From assembly GCF_000315625.1 (NCBI RefSeq), contig NW_005434673.1:978828-1042827 (forward strand): DNA of 64,000 bases. The letters are read 5' to 3'. Below are positions 1-11,101 of this stretch, piece after piece (the stretch's first letter is position 1; the number at the start of each line of letters is the position of its first letter). This DNA is from Guillardia theta CCMP2712. Its lineage: Eukaryota; Cryptophyceae; Pyrenomonadales; Geminigeraceae. The position numbers and the translations under genes were made by a program. The notes beneath the pieces were generated by a model. The model made no database searches, had not been told where the DNA came from, and saw only the letters and a program-made list of their open reading frames with translations.

Positions 1-79
1 AATCTCGCTGTGAACGGGCTCCCACCCAACACTTAATCCCTCACTCTCCCCTCCTCCCTCAACCCTCTTCCTCCCTCAC

Positions 80-681
80 CTCCATCCTGTGTTGGGATCT
101 ACTTGCAGCGGAACACATCTCCCGAACCCATAGCGGAAGTCGGCCAGGGACCCCGAGGCCCTCTTAGCAAACATCGCAGGAGCATTTGCCCTTCGCCGCA
201 TTATCTCCTCCTCCTGTGCGAAGCTCCTGACTCCGTTGAACTTGCTCGACTCCTCTGCCATCTTCTTCATCTCCTCCTGTACCGACACCTTGGTGCAGAA
301 CACCAGCACCCTCGACCCTCCCGTGAGACCATAGCTCTCCAAGCTCCGACTCCTCGCGTCCTCCCCCACTTCCGCGCCCCCGTCCCTCCATGTCGCCTCG
401 CTCAAGATGGCGCCATTGGCACAGACCTTGTGATGGCTCTGACTGCAATCTTTCTGCTGGGAGACCAACTCGTGGAGCTGGTACATGCTCGCATGGATGC
501 AGACAACGAAGCTGATCCCTGCTCCCGCTATCGTCACTCTACACTCGTCCTTGCCTACTTCGAGCGGAACCGTCCTCTGACTTCCACCCTCCTCCGAGCT
601 TTCTTTCAGCCGCTCATACTTTCGAGGAGCGCCTACGTGCCCAGCAGCGATGCTGAAGTCCAGCGGTCTAGGTGCGCTCAT
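80..681 (-). CDS. Probable UBL-WLM family protein, N-terminal exon (partial)
   Basis: The exon reads from an ATG at 681 down to a GT donor at 79 and the gene continues off the left edge, so only about 200 residues are visible. After about 35 variable residues comes a beta-grasp-like stretch (CRVTIAGAGISFVVCIHASM, later LTGGSRVLVF) that fits a ubiquitin-like domain. A helical segment follows (VQEEMKKMAEES, then VRSFAQEEE) and then a YGFG motif near the exon end. This order resembles plant-type proteins with a ubiquitin-like domain before a WLM (Wss1-like) metalloprotease domain, which act on SUMO/ubiquitin-linked DNA-protein crosslinks. The zinc-binding HExxH would lie outside the window, so activity cannot be judged. 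The open frame extends further up to 933 through an Arg-rich tract made by a CCT repeat, but without an ATG, so I prefer 681. Confidence 0.45.
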
Positions 682-2397
682 AGATTGAAGGAGCAGACTT
701 CGTTTCTCTGTGCTTGACCCTTCTGCAGTGTTCAATCCTCCTTCTATTCCCTTCCCTCCCTCTTGGTTAAACTCCTGGCTAGTCCTCCTTGTTCTCCACA
801 CGCTTGACTCGGTATCCCGTCCTCGTTCTCGTCCTCCTCCTGTCTTCCTCCTCCTCCTCCTCCTCCTCCTTATAAGATATAGCTCCGCTCCCTTCGTTGC
901 TCGCCTGGACAGCCTGCCCGACAAAATTTTCACTCAAACCGCACAAAAATCTATAACGGCTACAATATAAAATGTAACGGTATTGCGGTCAATGGGTCAT
1001 CAACGGTCAGATAGCGTTTTTATAACGATATTTTAGAACCCGTTGGCGTATAAGGCAAGGAGTGGGGGGAGATGGGGGTGATAAGCAGTAAAAGATGGGG
1101 TAGTCTGCTGCCGAACCTTTTGAGATCACAGCACATCTTTAAATTGGTTTTATTCGATATCGAGGGACGGTAAAGCATCTTTTTCATAAATCAAAACTAT
1201 ATATTTAATTTATTAAAATAGTTTTTAATCCTGAAGGTACTGTGTACTAAAATGTATTATATAACACCTATTTTTCAAGTCGATCTCTCTTATGTGGCTG
1301 CTGACACGGGTCATATGTGTGCCTTCAGGGGCCCTAGGTGGGTGGGGTAGTTTATGAAGGGGTACTTCTCGGTTCATATGGGGGGTGCTTTGTGGTGGTT
1401 CATGGGGGCAAGGGGGGGTGGTATTTTGGTTAACTCATTGGGGATGAGATGCAAATCCTCCATTGGGATGTCGGGGGGTTCGGGGGGTGGGTGGAGGGGG
1501 GTAGGGGGGTGCAAGGAGGTCTTCTACGTCCAACGCCAAACTTTTCCGACAGTATAGAAATGATTTTGATGAATCTTCAAGTCAATACTGTATTTTCAAA
1601 TTATTGAGAAATATGGGCTCGAATTTTATCATTTGGGAAACATGAAGGACCTCTGTCGCGGAAACACGTGCTGCGCATGCTCAAAACCTTGCTTTTTCCA
1701 TCCGCCCCCTTCCTGCCCGCGTCCCTGCCCACGTTGCTGCCAACCAACTATCTACTTCCCTTCCTCCTCTTCCCTCAAACCCTCATCCTTCCTCCTTCCT
1801 CCTTCCTCCTTCCTCCTTCCTCCTCCCTCCTCCCTCCTCCCTCCTCCCTCCTCCCTCCTCCCTCCTCCCTCCTCCTCCTCCTCCTCCTCCTTCCTCCTCC
1901 CTCCTCCCTCCTTCCTCCTCCCTCCTCCTTCCTCCCTCCTCCCTCCTCCCTCCTCTGCCCTTGCTGCCTCCCTTCTTCCTCGCTTGCCCAACTTAGTCAA
2001 TCGTCAACCACCCTCCAGCCATCCCTTCACATTTTCTCCTGCTCTCTGCATCTCTTATTCCATCCCTTCATCTACCACTTGCGCCGCCACCTTCAGCAGC
2101 ACCAGCACCACCAGCTATTACCTCAGCCATGGCAGCCACGTCGACGCAAACGACCTCATCCTGACTCCACCACCCTGATTCACCCATTCTTCTCACCATC
2201 TTCTCCTCCTGCTTCGCCACAACCATAACAATAACTAGCGCCGCCGCCGTCATCATCACCACCACAACCACCACCACAACCACTTTCAATCCCATCCCTC
2301 AACATTTCCTTAGCTTCCTGCCATATCAAGTCCTGCGGGCTCGTTGCTCGCAGTAAACGTTTGACTTCAACCTGACCATCCATGACAGGTGATCGCC
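682..2397. other. Intergenic region with simple repeats and a G-rich patch
   Basis: No gene is supported here. From 840 to 876 there is a CTC trinucleotide run. From about 900 to 1320 the DNA is AT-rich. From 1325 to 1520 it is G-rich on the plus strand with GGTGGGGTAG-like motifs that recur elsewhere in the window. From 1785 to 1958 a (CTCCT/CTCCC)n tract gives long Pro/Ser/Leu-rich open frames that look like repeat artefacts. The last 200 bases precede the tryptophan dioxygenase start and may hold its promoter and 5' UTR. Confidence 0.6.
1785..1958. repeat. CT-rich simple repeat
   Basis: Plus strand is nearly pure C and T with imperfect 7-mer and 5-mer units (CTCCTTC, CTCCC) and a short CTC run. 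It sits about 440 bp upstream of the tryptophan dioxygenase start. Confidence 0.85.
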
Positions 2398-5300
2398 ATG
2401 GATGCCATGCTCGTTCAGTACATCCGCCGTGGTACTCCTTCCAGCCTCAGGACCCTCCAGCAGGATGCGCTCTGGACGGGGATCCTGTGCGGAGGGTGCG
2501 TCATCCTGCTACAGCGGATGAACGTGCTGGATCTGATTCAGGGACCGGGGACATGGAAAGAGCATGCTGTGTGGTCGCTCAGGGGGATCCTGTCGAGGCT
2601 GCGGCAGGTGTACAAGGGCCTCTTCCAACCCAACAAGCCCCCGGTGTTGAAGATGCGGCAAGATGTTCCTCCGTCCTTCTGGGACCCTGAGAGGTAGGAG
2701 GAGGAAGAGGAGGAGGAAAGGAGGAAGAAGAGAAGGAGGAGGAGGAGGAGGAGGAGTGTGCTTGTGTGCTGATGCAGTCTTGGTAGCCCGTTGATGATCG
2801 GACCGGATGTGCCTCCTAGCACGGGGTCGCTCAGCGAGCCCCTGGTGTCGGGGATGTGGAAGGACGAGGATCTCGGGCGGGGGATGCGGTGGGAGCGGGA
2901 GACGCGTCCTCTGACGCGCCACCCGTCGAAGCAGGACCTCAAGTACCTCATGGCTCCTCACGGACCCGACAGCCCAGGACGGGGGAGGCCGGACTGGTCG
3001 GACATGCTGCACGGGCTCAAGAGCAGCGGGGGGAAGACCGGGCTGAGCCAGAGGTCGACGGGAGAATTGTCCGGGAGCAGGAGCATGGAGATCTTCCCGG
3101 ACGAAATCTCCGAGGCGACTGAAGAGGATATCGCCCTGGCTAAGGAGAGGTCGAGAGAGCGGGCCCACAACGCGCGATCCGCAGCGTCAGTCCGCGTGTT
3201 GGACTACCAGGGCTACCTGCAGCTGGACAAGATTCTCAAGGCGCAGGAGCCCCAGAGCAGGATCTACGACATGGAGGTCCACGACGAGATGCTCTTCATC
3301 ATCATCCACCAGACGTACGAGCTCTGGTTCAAGCAGGTGCTCCACGAGCTCGACTCCGTCCTCCACATGTTCAGCAGCCTCCCGCACAAGAGCGTGAAGG
3401 AGATGGACGTCTCCCTCTGCCTGTCGCGCTCCTCCCGGGTGGTTGAGATCCTCAAAGTTCTGGTCAGCCAGTTCGACGTGCTCGAGACGATGCACCCCCA
3501 GGCCTTCAGCGACTTCCGAGATTTCCTTTCCCCTGCCTCCGGCTTTCAGAGCATGCAGTTCCGCCTGGTAGTCACCGTGTCCTGCCGTTCCTCTTTCTCC
3601 TCCCCCCTCTCGATCTTCCCCCTTAGCCTTCCTTCCCCCCTCTCCCTCCTCCCTCTTCTTGACTCACGGCACACTCGTTTGCCTCCTCCTGCCATTCTCC
3701 GTCCCACTCGTCTTCCAAGATCCTGGCGCAGGCGCGGGAAGTGATCGTGCGGTGCTAGGTGGAGAACAAGCTGGGGATGCGACCGGAGCAGCGGATCCAA
3801 CACTCGGGATGTCCCTACTACCAGCATCTTGCTCGAGAGGAGGAGCGAGAGGAGGTGAGCTCGACTTTGATGCTTCGATCGTGCTGAAAGACTTTTCCTT
3901 GTCCCCCCCCTCTCCCTCTCCCTCTCCCTCTCTCTCTCTCCCTCTCCCTCTCCCTCTCCCTCTCCCTCTCCCTCTCTCTCTCTCTCCCTCTCCCTCTCCC
4001 TCAGGTGTTGGCAGCTGAGCGTGAGGTGGGTCTCTTGGACTATCTCGGCGAGTGGCTGGAGAAGGTGAGGAGGGAGGAGAAGATGTGGATGTTGTTGATG
4101 CCTGACTTCGAGAAGCTGATGGATGAAGTTTTCAACGACTTCGATTTCGCCGCCTACATGAAGGAAGCGATCGAGCAGGTGAAGGGAAGGAGGTCGATGC
4201 CGTTGGAGGTGACTTGGTGCGGTACAGGCTGCTGTTCATGATCGTTCGGCGATCGAGAGATTTCCAACAGTGAGAACGTCCAACAGACACGTTGAGGTGA
4301 ACGTGTCAATGGCAATATTGATGATGATAATGATGATGATAATGATGATGATGATGATGTGATTGACTGTTGACGTTGTTCTCTGTCGTCCCTGACACTG
4401 TGGATGGTCAGAGCAAGGAGAGTGCGCTCAACGGTCTTGAGAAGAAGAGGTAATCTTGTTGGCCTCCCCCGCAATCTCTCACTCCCTCTTGCAGGCTCGC
4501 GCACTTGAAACTCTTCGATGAGCAAATTCACAACGAACTCATCAAGAAAGGCATCCGCCAGGTGATTATCTCCATCACCATCACCATGATCGCATGCTGA
4601 TTTGAGCTCTTGGCAGTTGAGCTTCAAGGCTACGATGGCGTGTGTCTTCGTTCAGTCCTTCTCCCATGAAGCAGCTTTCCAGGTCCACCCCATCCCTCCA
4701 TGCTCTGTTTGCGATCTCACTGGCTCAATGCAGACAATTCAGCGATTCTTGACGAAATTGATCGAGATCGACGAACTCATAGCAAGATGGCGGCAGAGGT
4801 GACTCTCCTCCCGCACATGACGAGTCAAACTTGCTCATCGTATTACCTCAGACATTCGAGTCTTGTGCTCAGAATGATTGGAAGCAAGGATGGAACCGGA
4901 GGTAAGTTGTTTCTTTCTCTGCCTCTGCCTCTGCCTCTGCCTCTGCCTCTGCCTCTGCCTCTGCCTCTGCTGCTCCTCTCCTGCTCCTCTCTTCTCCTGT
5001 CCTCTCCTCTGCCTCTGCCTCTCTTCCCTTCCCCTTCTTTCTTTTCTTCTTGTAAATTTTGCTGACTGGCTTCATACAGGTTCATCGGGACATGCCTATC
5101 TCAACGCAGTAATGCAGAAGTCAAGAATTTTCGTCGGTGAGGAGGAGGACGAGGGGAGGAGGGGCTCGTTCTCACTATGATTACAGATTTGTGCCACTGC
5201 TCGCACTATCTCCTCCCTCAACACTCAATGCTTCCCCTCCCTGCGGAGGTCAAGAGGAGGTAACCAAATCGATCCTCGTCATGTTGTCATTCTCTACATT

Positions 5301-5598
5301 CGCTCTCCGCGTCTCTTCTCTTCCTCATCTCATCTCCTCTCTTCTTCACTCTTCTCGTATCATCCTATTTCCTCCCATTTCATTTCTCTTCTCCTCATCT
5401 CCTCTCCCTTTCGTCTCGCCTTCTCCCCTCCTCTCCTTGCTGCTTCTCTATTCATTGGGGTTGACGAGTGCACCTAGGTTGCAAATGAGCTTATCCCGAG
5501 CTTCTTCGCATCCCTTCATGAACGAGCTAGGTGAAACAACGTCGGAGAGAGGGACAACAAGATCTGATGACTGTTGGGCAGTCGACTTCAGAGACTAG
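2398..5598 (+). CDS. Tryptophan 2,3-dioxygenase with long N-terminal extension
   Basis: Heme enzyme that opens the indole ring of tryptophan to N-formylkynurenine, the first step of the kynurenine pathway. Twelve exons can be joined in one frame: 2398-2693, 2778-3567, 3759-3854, 4005-4178, 4412-4449, 4495-4561, 4617-4682, 4734-4798, 4852-4901, 5080-5136, 5187-5259, 5478-5598, giving 630 residues. Family hallmarks are clear: YQGYLQLDKIL, IIIHQTYELWFKQ with the distal His (about residue 276), LSPASGFQSMQFRL, the proximal heme His in WRQRHSSLV (about residue 532, across an intron), and GSKDGTGGSSG. The catalytic core starts near residue 230, so the protein carries about 230 extra N-terminal residues compared with the usual 350-400 aa enzymes; this part has one hydrophobic stretch (LWTGILCGGCVILL) and is otherwise polar. 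The C-terminal exon frame is less certain than the core. The extension could be a targeting or anchoring segment; its function is unknown. Confidence 0.95.
3903..4003 (+). repeat. (CCCTCT)n array in a TDO intron, abutting the 3' splice site
   Basis: About 100 bp of CCCTCT-type hexamers fill the intron 3855-4004 and run straight into the acceptor CTCAG, so the repeat itself supplies the polypyrimidine tract. Confidence 0.9.
4917..4972 (+). repeat. (TGCCTC)n array in a TDO intron
   Basis: Roughly nine tandem TGCCTC units on the coding strand inside the intron 4902-5079, followed by more CT-rich sequence before the acceptor. Confidence 0.9.
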
Positions 5599-5902
5599 CA
5601 GCAACGCTACCTTCAACCAGCCCCGTCATCCGCCCTTCTCTTTTCTCTCGTGTATATTCTTTGATCTTCGACCCTCATTCACGCTCGATGAAATTCTTTC
5701 TACACTTTAATCATTCAAACGTAAAAGTACATGATAGAAAACTGTCTCCCGTCGGAAAACTGTCCTCCTCCTCCTCCCCCTCCTCCCCCTCCTCCCCCTC
5801 CTCCCCCTCCTCCCCTCCTGCTACACCTTCTCGCCTCGCCCTCCTCTTCATTCACCAGCCCACTGACACCCCACACCCTTCCACCTTCGCCTCTGACTTC
5901 CG
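5599..5902. other. Convergent 3' intergenic spacer
   Basis: The spacer between the ends of the TDO and NIPA-like genes holds a (CTCCTCCCC)n tract at about 5763-5820 and no supported gene. Both genes end toward it, so it should contain two 3' UTRs. Confidence 0.6.
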
Positions 5903-6793
5903 CTACTCAAGGTAACCCCGCCGAGCTTGACGGGCCTGCGGGCTGTTCCCGTTAAAGAAGTGAATTTTCCGGGCGAAGGGCGACGGCTGCTGCAGCACCG
6001 TCTTGGGCTCCTCCGACGGAAGTCGCAGGAGAGGGACGGGGCTCGCAAAGGAGCCTTGAGGGCTGAGGTCTCTCACAGTGAACCCTCCCGAGCTGAGAGG
6101 CGTCAGGCTGTCCGACACGTCCACCTGGAGGCCTGAGATCGGTTCATGCAGCTGGACGTCAGGCCGGGACCGATCATTCCCGTCTTGCTCGATGTCAAGC
6201 GTGACATCACTAGGATCCATCACAGGAGAGTGTCCTCCCTCCTCCCTCACGATCTCACTCTCCCCCTGCACGACTTGTCGCACCCCCGCACCTCTTGGAC
6301 CAACCAGCTCCTCCTCCACTTGGACGTTCCTTCCCTCCTCCACTTCCGAAGGATCCGGGGAAACTTCATCCGAGGGGGTCGCGAGCGATGCCTCAAGAGC
6401 TTCTTGAGGAGGCTGCCACTGGTTCAGCTTCCGATCACCTCCCTCTTGCAGCCCTGCGACTGCCATCCTCATCTCTGCAGGACCCACAGCTGGCGATGTG
6501 CTGCCACTGCTCGGCGTCAACTTAGGCGTCAGCTTCCAGCTCCGTATCCCCGAGGCCTCGCTCGAAGTTGAGTCCCTGTCCCCTCCCTTAGCACGATCGT
6601 GCGGTTCCACTTGAATCGATATGCTCATCGGCGTGCCTCCTGCACTCTGCCGATTGAAAATCTCCTCTTCAGGCAGCGAGATCGAGGTGCTCGGGCCCTC
6701 TTGCAAGTCCGCTGATACAACGAGAGTGAGGCAAGAACAAGAGGGAAGGTGGAGCGGGCGGGAGGAAAGAAGTTGAAACCGATGAAGAAAAGG

Positions 6794-6842
<49 letters not shown>

Positions 6843-8697
6843 AACAGGAGTGATATGTATAGAAAACGAACCAATCGATTCCTTCACAGCATCAGAAGAA
6901 TTCTGGACATCCCCTTCGGGAACTGGGACCAAATCTCTCTGCATCTCTGCAAGATACGCAGCTTTCCTCGTCTCCTCCTATACAGCACAAGGTCAGCATC
7001 TCGGGTAGCAAAATCGTTCAGTTCCTCGACCTCGGCTTTCTCCTTGGCAGACAGATTTGTAAAGATGACCCCGACGAAGAGAATCAAAACCCCCAAGATG
7101 AACATGACCCAGTTTTGCACTGAGAAGTTCACCATTTCCTGCCAACAGAATGACGATGCTGTGTTTGCAAGATTGAACAGTGCAAACCTCGTAGAAGATG
7201 GCTCCAGTTATGATGCTCCCAACATTCCAGAAAACATAAAAGTTGGGGATGTGATACAGTGCATCATTCACGGAAAGGCTCTTGTTGATCAAGAACAATT
7301 GTGACGGAAGTGAAATACAGAAGACAACTATGATCACGGCAACAAACGGGTCTGTGAACTGATTGCTTCCAGTAATTGAAGGAATGATTAGACCAGAGAA
7401 AGCCTTGCCGAACAAAACTGTGAAATCTGCCACAAAAGATGCAACGATGCAATAGACAGCTCCAATCCTCTGCGAATTGGCAGGCAAAAACAGTCAGAGG
7501 CACAGGGGCACAACACATGAAACAGCTGATTACCGTGGATGGTCTTTCAATTGCTTCATTTTTTGATCTGGCTTCGTTCCTTCGCTTTACGTAGTCCATC
7601 CGCATGATGATGAAGCAAGCACCAATCAAACTTGCGAGAATGCAGAGCATAACTTTAACATTGGTCTTTTTGTACTGATTCACCAGAATCTCGATGGACC
7701 AATCAATCTGATTCTTCTCACTCCCAAAGACCGTCAAGAGAATTCCGCAGATGATAATCAATGACGACATGTAATCTTTCTTGCTTGTGTGCTCTCGCAG
7801 AATAAACTTGGCAGTGAGCGTGTTCACCTGAATATTCAAGTCCGTTGGTGACTCTGAAAATTGAAGCAGAAACAACTTACCACAAGCGCCCAGCTTCCAA
7901 CTAGAGTCACAACAGATTGCTTTGATATCCCAAGAGCCAAGAAGTCAAACAAATTGCCAATGGCAAAAATGCAAAATCCCAGCAACCAAGTCCACGGAAC
8001 CTGAAATACATAAAATCGATAAGATGAAATTTTGCTTTCTACAGCATTAGAGTCGACCTCTTGGAGTAAAGATGCTGGGCAGCAACAACAAGGCCATGTT
8101 CCGGATAGCCTATGAGGAATGCGGTTAAGGAGCAGGACTCAGCATCCAAACATGTCACCTCGGTATCTCTTCGACGTGTGCGCTGTCTTCCAACGGGCCA
8201 GAGGATGCATGTCTACGAATCTCGTGTCAACCTTCAGCCATTTGCACGCATGGAAAGATTTACATCTCTGCTATCTCGTTCTTCACAAAGTCGTGGCCGG
8301 AGGCAGGGGAAACATTCTTTGGGTCCTTGGATCCGTTCGAGACCTCGTCTTGCCTCTCATCACCATTCTCGCTGTTCACACTGTGAGAGGGCGTGTACGA
8401 GTGTGCAGGCTCTGCAGCAAGATCATGGTCTTCGATCTCCGAGGTTGCAGGGTGAGTTGTCATCGCATTTGTTGCTTGTTCCCCGCTGTTCTGTAGCCGT
8501 TTGAGACTCTCCTTTTTCTCTGTCATTCTTTCTCTCTCCGCTTTTTCCTTGCGGATGTGATGCAGCTTCCAGAGGGACAAGCCAAGGGCCTCCAGAGTGG
8601 ATCCGAGCAATGCCAGGAGAACGCCATAGAGATAGCATTCATTGCATCCCCCTGAACTGCTCGTGCTCGTTGTGTTGGTAATGGCTGGTTCCGTCAT
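5903..8697 (-). CDS. NIPA-like magnesium transporter
   Basis: Member of the NIPA/DUF803 family (drug/metabolite transporter fold), predicted to move Mg2+ or other divalent cations across a membrane. The gene has several short introns. Its first exon starts at an ATG at 8697 with a short polar N terminus and a first TM helix (YLYGVLLALLGSTLEALGL). A long hydrophilic loop follows, then the next helices with VPWTWLLGFCIFAIGNLFDF and LVGSWALVVNTLTAKFILRE-like sequence around 7800-8000. The family signature lies at 7050-7400: DPFVAVIIVVFCISLPSQLF and HIPNFYVFWNVGSIITGAI. The last helix is WVMFILGVLILFVGVIF. The C-terminal tail, about 270 residues and mostly encoded at 5903-6712, is acidic and Ser/Pro-rich with no recognised domain; it is much longer than in animal NIPA proteins and may be regulatory. 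A poly-CAG intron precedes the tail exon. Exact small-exon joins near 6970-7050 are uncertain. Confidence 0.85.
6798..6838. repeat. (GCA)n trinucleotide repeat, intronic
   Basis: About 13 perfect GCA/CAG units on the plus strand, lying in the last intron of the minus-strand NIPA-like gene, where they read CTG and precede the acceptor ATCAG. Confidence 0.9.
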
Positions 8698-9344
8698 TTC
8701 GTTGTTAAGGTTTGAAACAATCACACGAAACGAGTAGGAAGTTCAGTCGAGTAGAAGACTTTCTTGCTTCTTCCATGGCCTACAAGATCTTGCTGGGTGA
8801 ATCTCCTCGAGCTCGAATCTGGTGTGCCGGAAGGAGCTCTCAAAATTACTGTCTATCAGACAAAAAGTTAAAAATACACATCAGACTTGAAAACCAATGA
8901 ACATGGAAACATCACTGAGCTGAAATCTGATTCAAGAAAGGTTGGAAAACATCGACATCACACTTGCTCAACTCAAATTGAATAAGGCAGTCAGGATGAT
9001 ATGCCATCGGAAAATTCAAGTCCACAAAATCAGTATCACATCAACTGTTGCACAATTGTAAATGCACAAGTGTATTCCGTAAACTCTGTGAAGTGAAGCA
9101 TGAAATCACAACAGTGATGGTGGGGGAGGGGAAAAAGAACGAGCACAAGCTTGAGTGTGGACTTGTTAAGTGTTTCATGCTGGATCTGAACATCAACTCA
9201 ACTCTGATCTGATCGACATCTCGAGGAGATCTCTAAATTGACCACACCAAACCTGTTTCATGAAGACAATCTCACCTTCTCTTCCCCTTCTTCTTCATCG
9301 CGCCCACCAGCTCGCTCCATTTGCAGGAGGAAGGACCATTGGGA

Positions 9345-10115
9345 AGGTTTGCGGAAGGGGAATAAAGGGGGTACCCCATTGGTGGGTTAGCACGGGTGGG
9401 TTTGAAAAATAGGGTGGGGTACCAGGGTGGGGCGCTTGCGGCAGAAGAGGAGTTGGGGGTAGGGTAGTAGACTAGGAGGGTGACACAACGGGTACCAGGG
9501 AACAAAGATTGCACAGAAATGCACGGGTACTGGAGAGGAAATGGGGGTAGGGACTATGGCGGGTAGGGTAATGGACCCCACTGGGATCAACCAGAAAATG
9601 CAGTTCGTGAGTTTCATTTGTGGTGGGGGTAGTGGGAATACGGGTAGGGGTGATGTGTTAAGTTCAAACACAGGAGGTGGGTACTTGAAGGAACTCGGTG
9701 GGGAAAAGGGTGGGGTGGGTGTTCTGGGGGGAAAGGGACAAGGAACTGGGGAGTTGGCCCGGGTGGGGGAAAAAATGCTGAAAGGTCGACAGATCAGATT
9801 TGGGTGGGTAGGGTGGGGGGTAAAGGAGGGGTACAGACTGGGCATTTTGAAAGTTGAACTTTGGAACAGAGGGTAGTAGCCAACGGGGGTAGTGGAGGGG
9901 TGGGGGTAGCTGAGCCGGGCTGCACAGCATGAGCTGTTCGAAGAATCCACTACAATGTGACAGGGTGGGGTAGTTCAGATTACGTGTTGACACTATGTAG
10001 GTACCGGTGGTAGTGCAGAGTGCGCCGGATGTGAGGACCCGGGTGGTAGAGGGAGAAAAAGACCCGTGCACGAAGATGAAGTGGTGTTAGAGATAGGGTG
10101 GGGTAGCTGATCAGT
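9345..10115 (+). repeat. G-rich interspersed repeat cluster (GGGTGG/GGGGTAG)
   Basis: Plus strand holds many short blocks such as GGGGTACCCC, GGGTGGGGTAG and GGGTAGTGGAGGGGTGGG with irregular spacing. Similar patches occur at 1325-1520, 38995-39110 (mixed strands), 46917-47101 and 58731-58805 (C strand). Runs of three to six G at close spacing make G-quadruplex formation possible. Confidence 0.75.
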
Positions 10116-10260
10116 TTTCAACTTTTCTGGCATGGGGTCGTGACTTGGGGGTTGTCGCTCTGAGAGTGATGGGCTCCAAGAATATTTAGAAACTTTCTCT
10201 ATAATTTTGAAATCTGAGAATAATCTTTGGAATAGAATACAGGTTTTCCGAAGTTCAGTC

Positions 10261-10341
10261 GCCGTCGCTCGCCGAGTGTCACCCGGAGTCGGACAGCCGG
10301 GCCGGGCGGGCCTCCGAGTCCGGGCCGCGCCCGCGGCCGAC
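10261..10341. repeat. GC-rich palindromic island A
   Basis: An 80-bp patch of CCGGGCCGGGCGGG and CGGGCCGCGCCCGCGGCC in AT-neutral surroundings. It resembles four other islands in the window by composition and by repeated GGCCCGG/CCGGGCC cores. Confidence 0.65.
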
Positions 10342-11054
10342 AAACCAGTAAAGAAGGATCTTGAGATCCATTGCACTTTGTACCAAGAATAATTAAGTAG
10401 CAGCTTTTTCCATTTTAAAAGGGAACAATGGTACACATTATAGATACAAAAAATCCTTTTTTCGTATCTATGTAAAATATCTTGGTAACATGAGACTATC
10501 TGAAGATTCATTTTAGGTACAAATTGCATTATACAATGATTATACGGAAGCTGGTTCCGTCATAGAACCTTTGTACCGTAGTTTTTAAAAACTCAAAAAT
10601 GTGACAAAAATGGTTGTAAACCATGGGCGCTTGAGAGCTGGCGTGAGAGGAGAGAGGAGAGTGGAGCATGGAACAGGGAGCAGGGAGCAGGGAGCAGGGA
10701 GGAGCAGGACAGCATTGAAAAATGAGGAAGTTCACTTGTAGATTGAGATGGGAGAAAGCCAGCGTTTGGGTTGAGCAAGAGTCTCGGGAAAAGAAAGCAG
10801 ATTAGGCGGGAAAGACAGGGACCTAGTCGGCAGGTTAGGTACGCGCTGGAACGTTTGGGCGCTTTTGAAGTATCAAATAATGCAGACACGTTTATGTAGA
10901 GCAGACGAATATGGACGTGGTGTGGAGGGAAGTAAGCAGGAGGGAAAGAGAGCACAAGTAACGATATAAAACAGTGAAAAATGATGGGGGAGGAACTTAT
11001 AGTGCTTGTCCTAGGCCTCGTCTCGTCACCCTTCCTGCATGATCATTCTGGTCC

Positions 11055-11062
11055 TATAAATA
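11055..11062 (+). promoter_or_regulatory. Candidate TATA box of the rhodopsin kinase gene
   Basis: TATAAATA lies 40 bp upstream of the ATG at 11102. The spacing would give a very short 5' UTR. This is a motif match only. Confidence 0.4.
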
Positions 11063-11101
11063 TCCTAGGGATTTTTTATCTCCCATGCTGAATATTCAGA
11101 G

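Larger units (their letters stand above)
8698..11054. other. Intergenic region between divergent NIPA-like and rhodopsin genes
   Basis: About 2.4 kb without a supported gene. From 8700 to 9240 it is ordinary sequence and may hold the NIPA promoter. From 9345 to 10115 the plus strand carries dozens of GGGTGG, GGGGTAG and GGGGTAC motifs. From 10261 to 10341 there is a GC-rich CCGGGCC/GGCCGAC island. From 10380 to 10620 it is AT-rich. From 10620 to 10720 there is a GGAGCAG-type purine repeat. Open frames here are repeat-driven. Confidence 0.6.

Noticed and set aside
1668-2228. Long Pro/Ser/Leu-rich open frames on both strands
   Set aside because: They are translations of a CTCCT/CTCCC simple repeat with no domain and no conserved start.
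2180-2383. Short minus-strand frame rich in Gly and Asp
   Set aside because: It derives from CAC/CCA/TCA trinucleotide runs upstream of the TDO gene.
9541-9876. Gly-rich open frame of 111 codons
   Set aside because: It follows from the G-rich repeat cluster; equally long frames occur on the other strand and no motif is seen.
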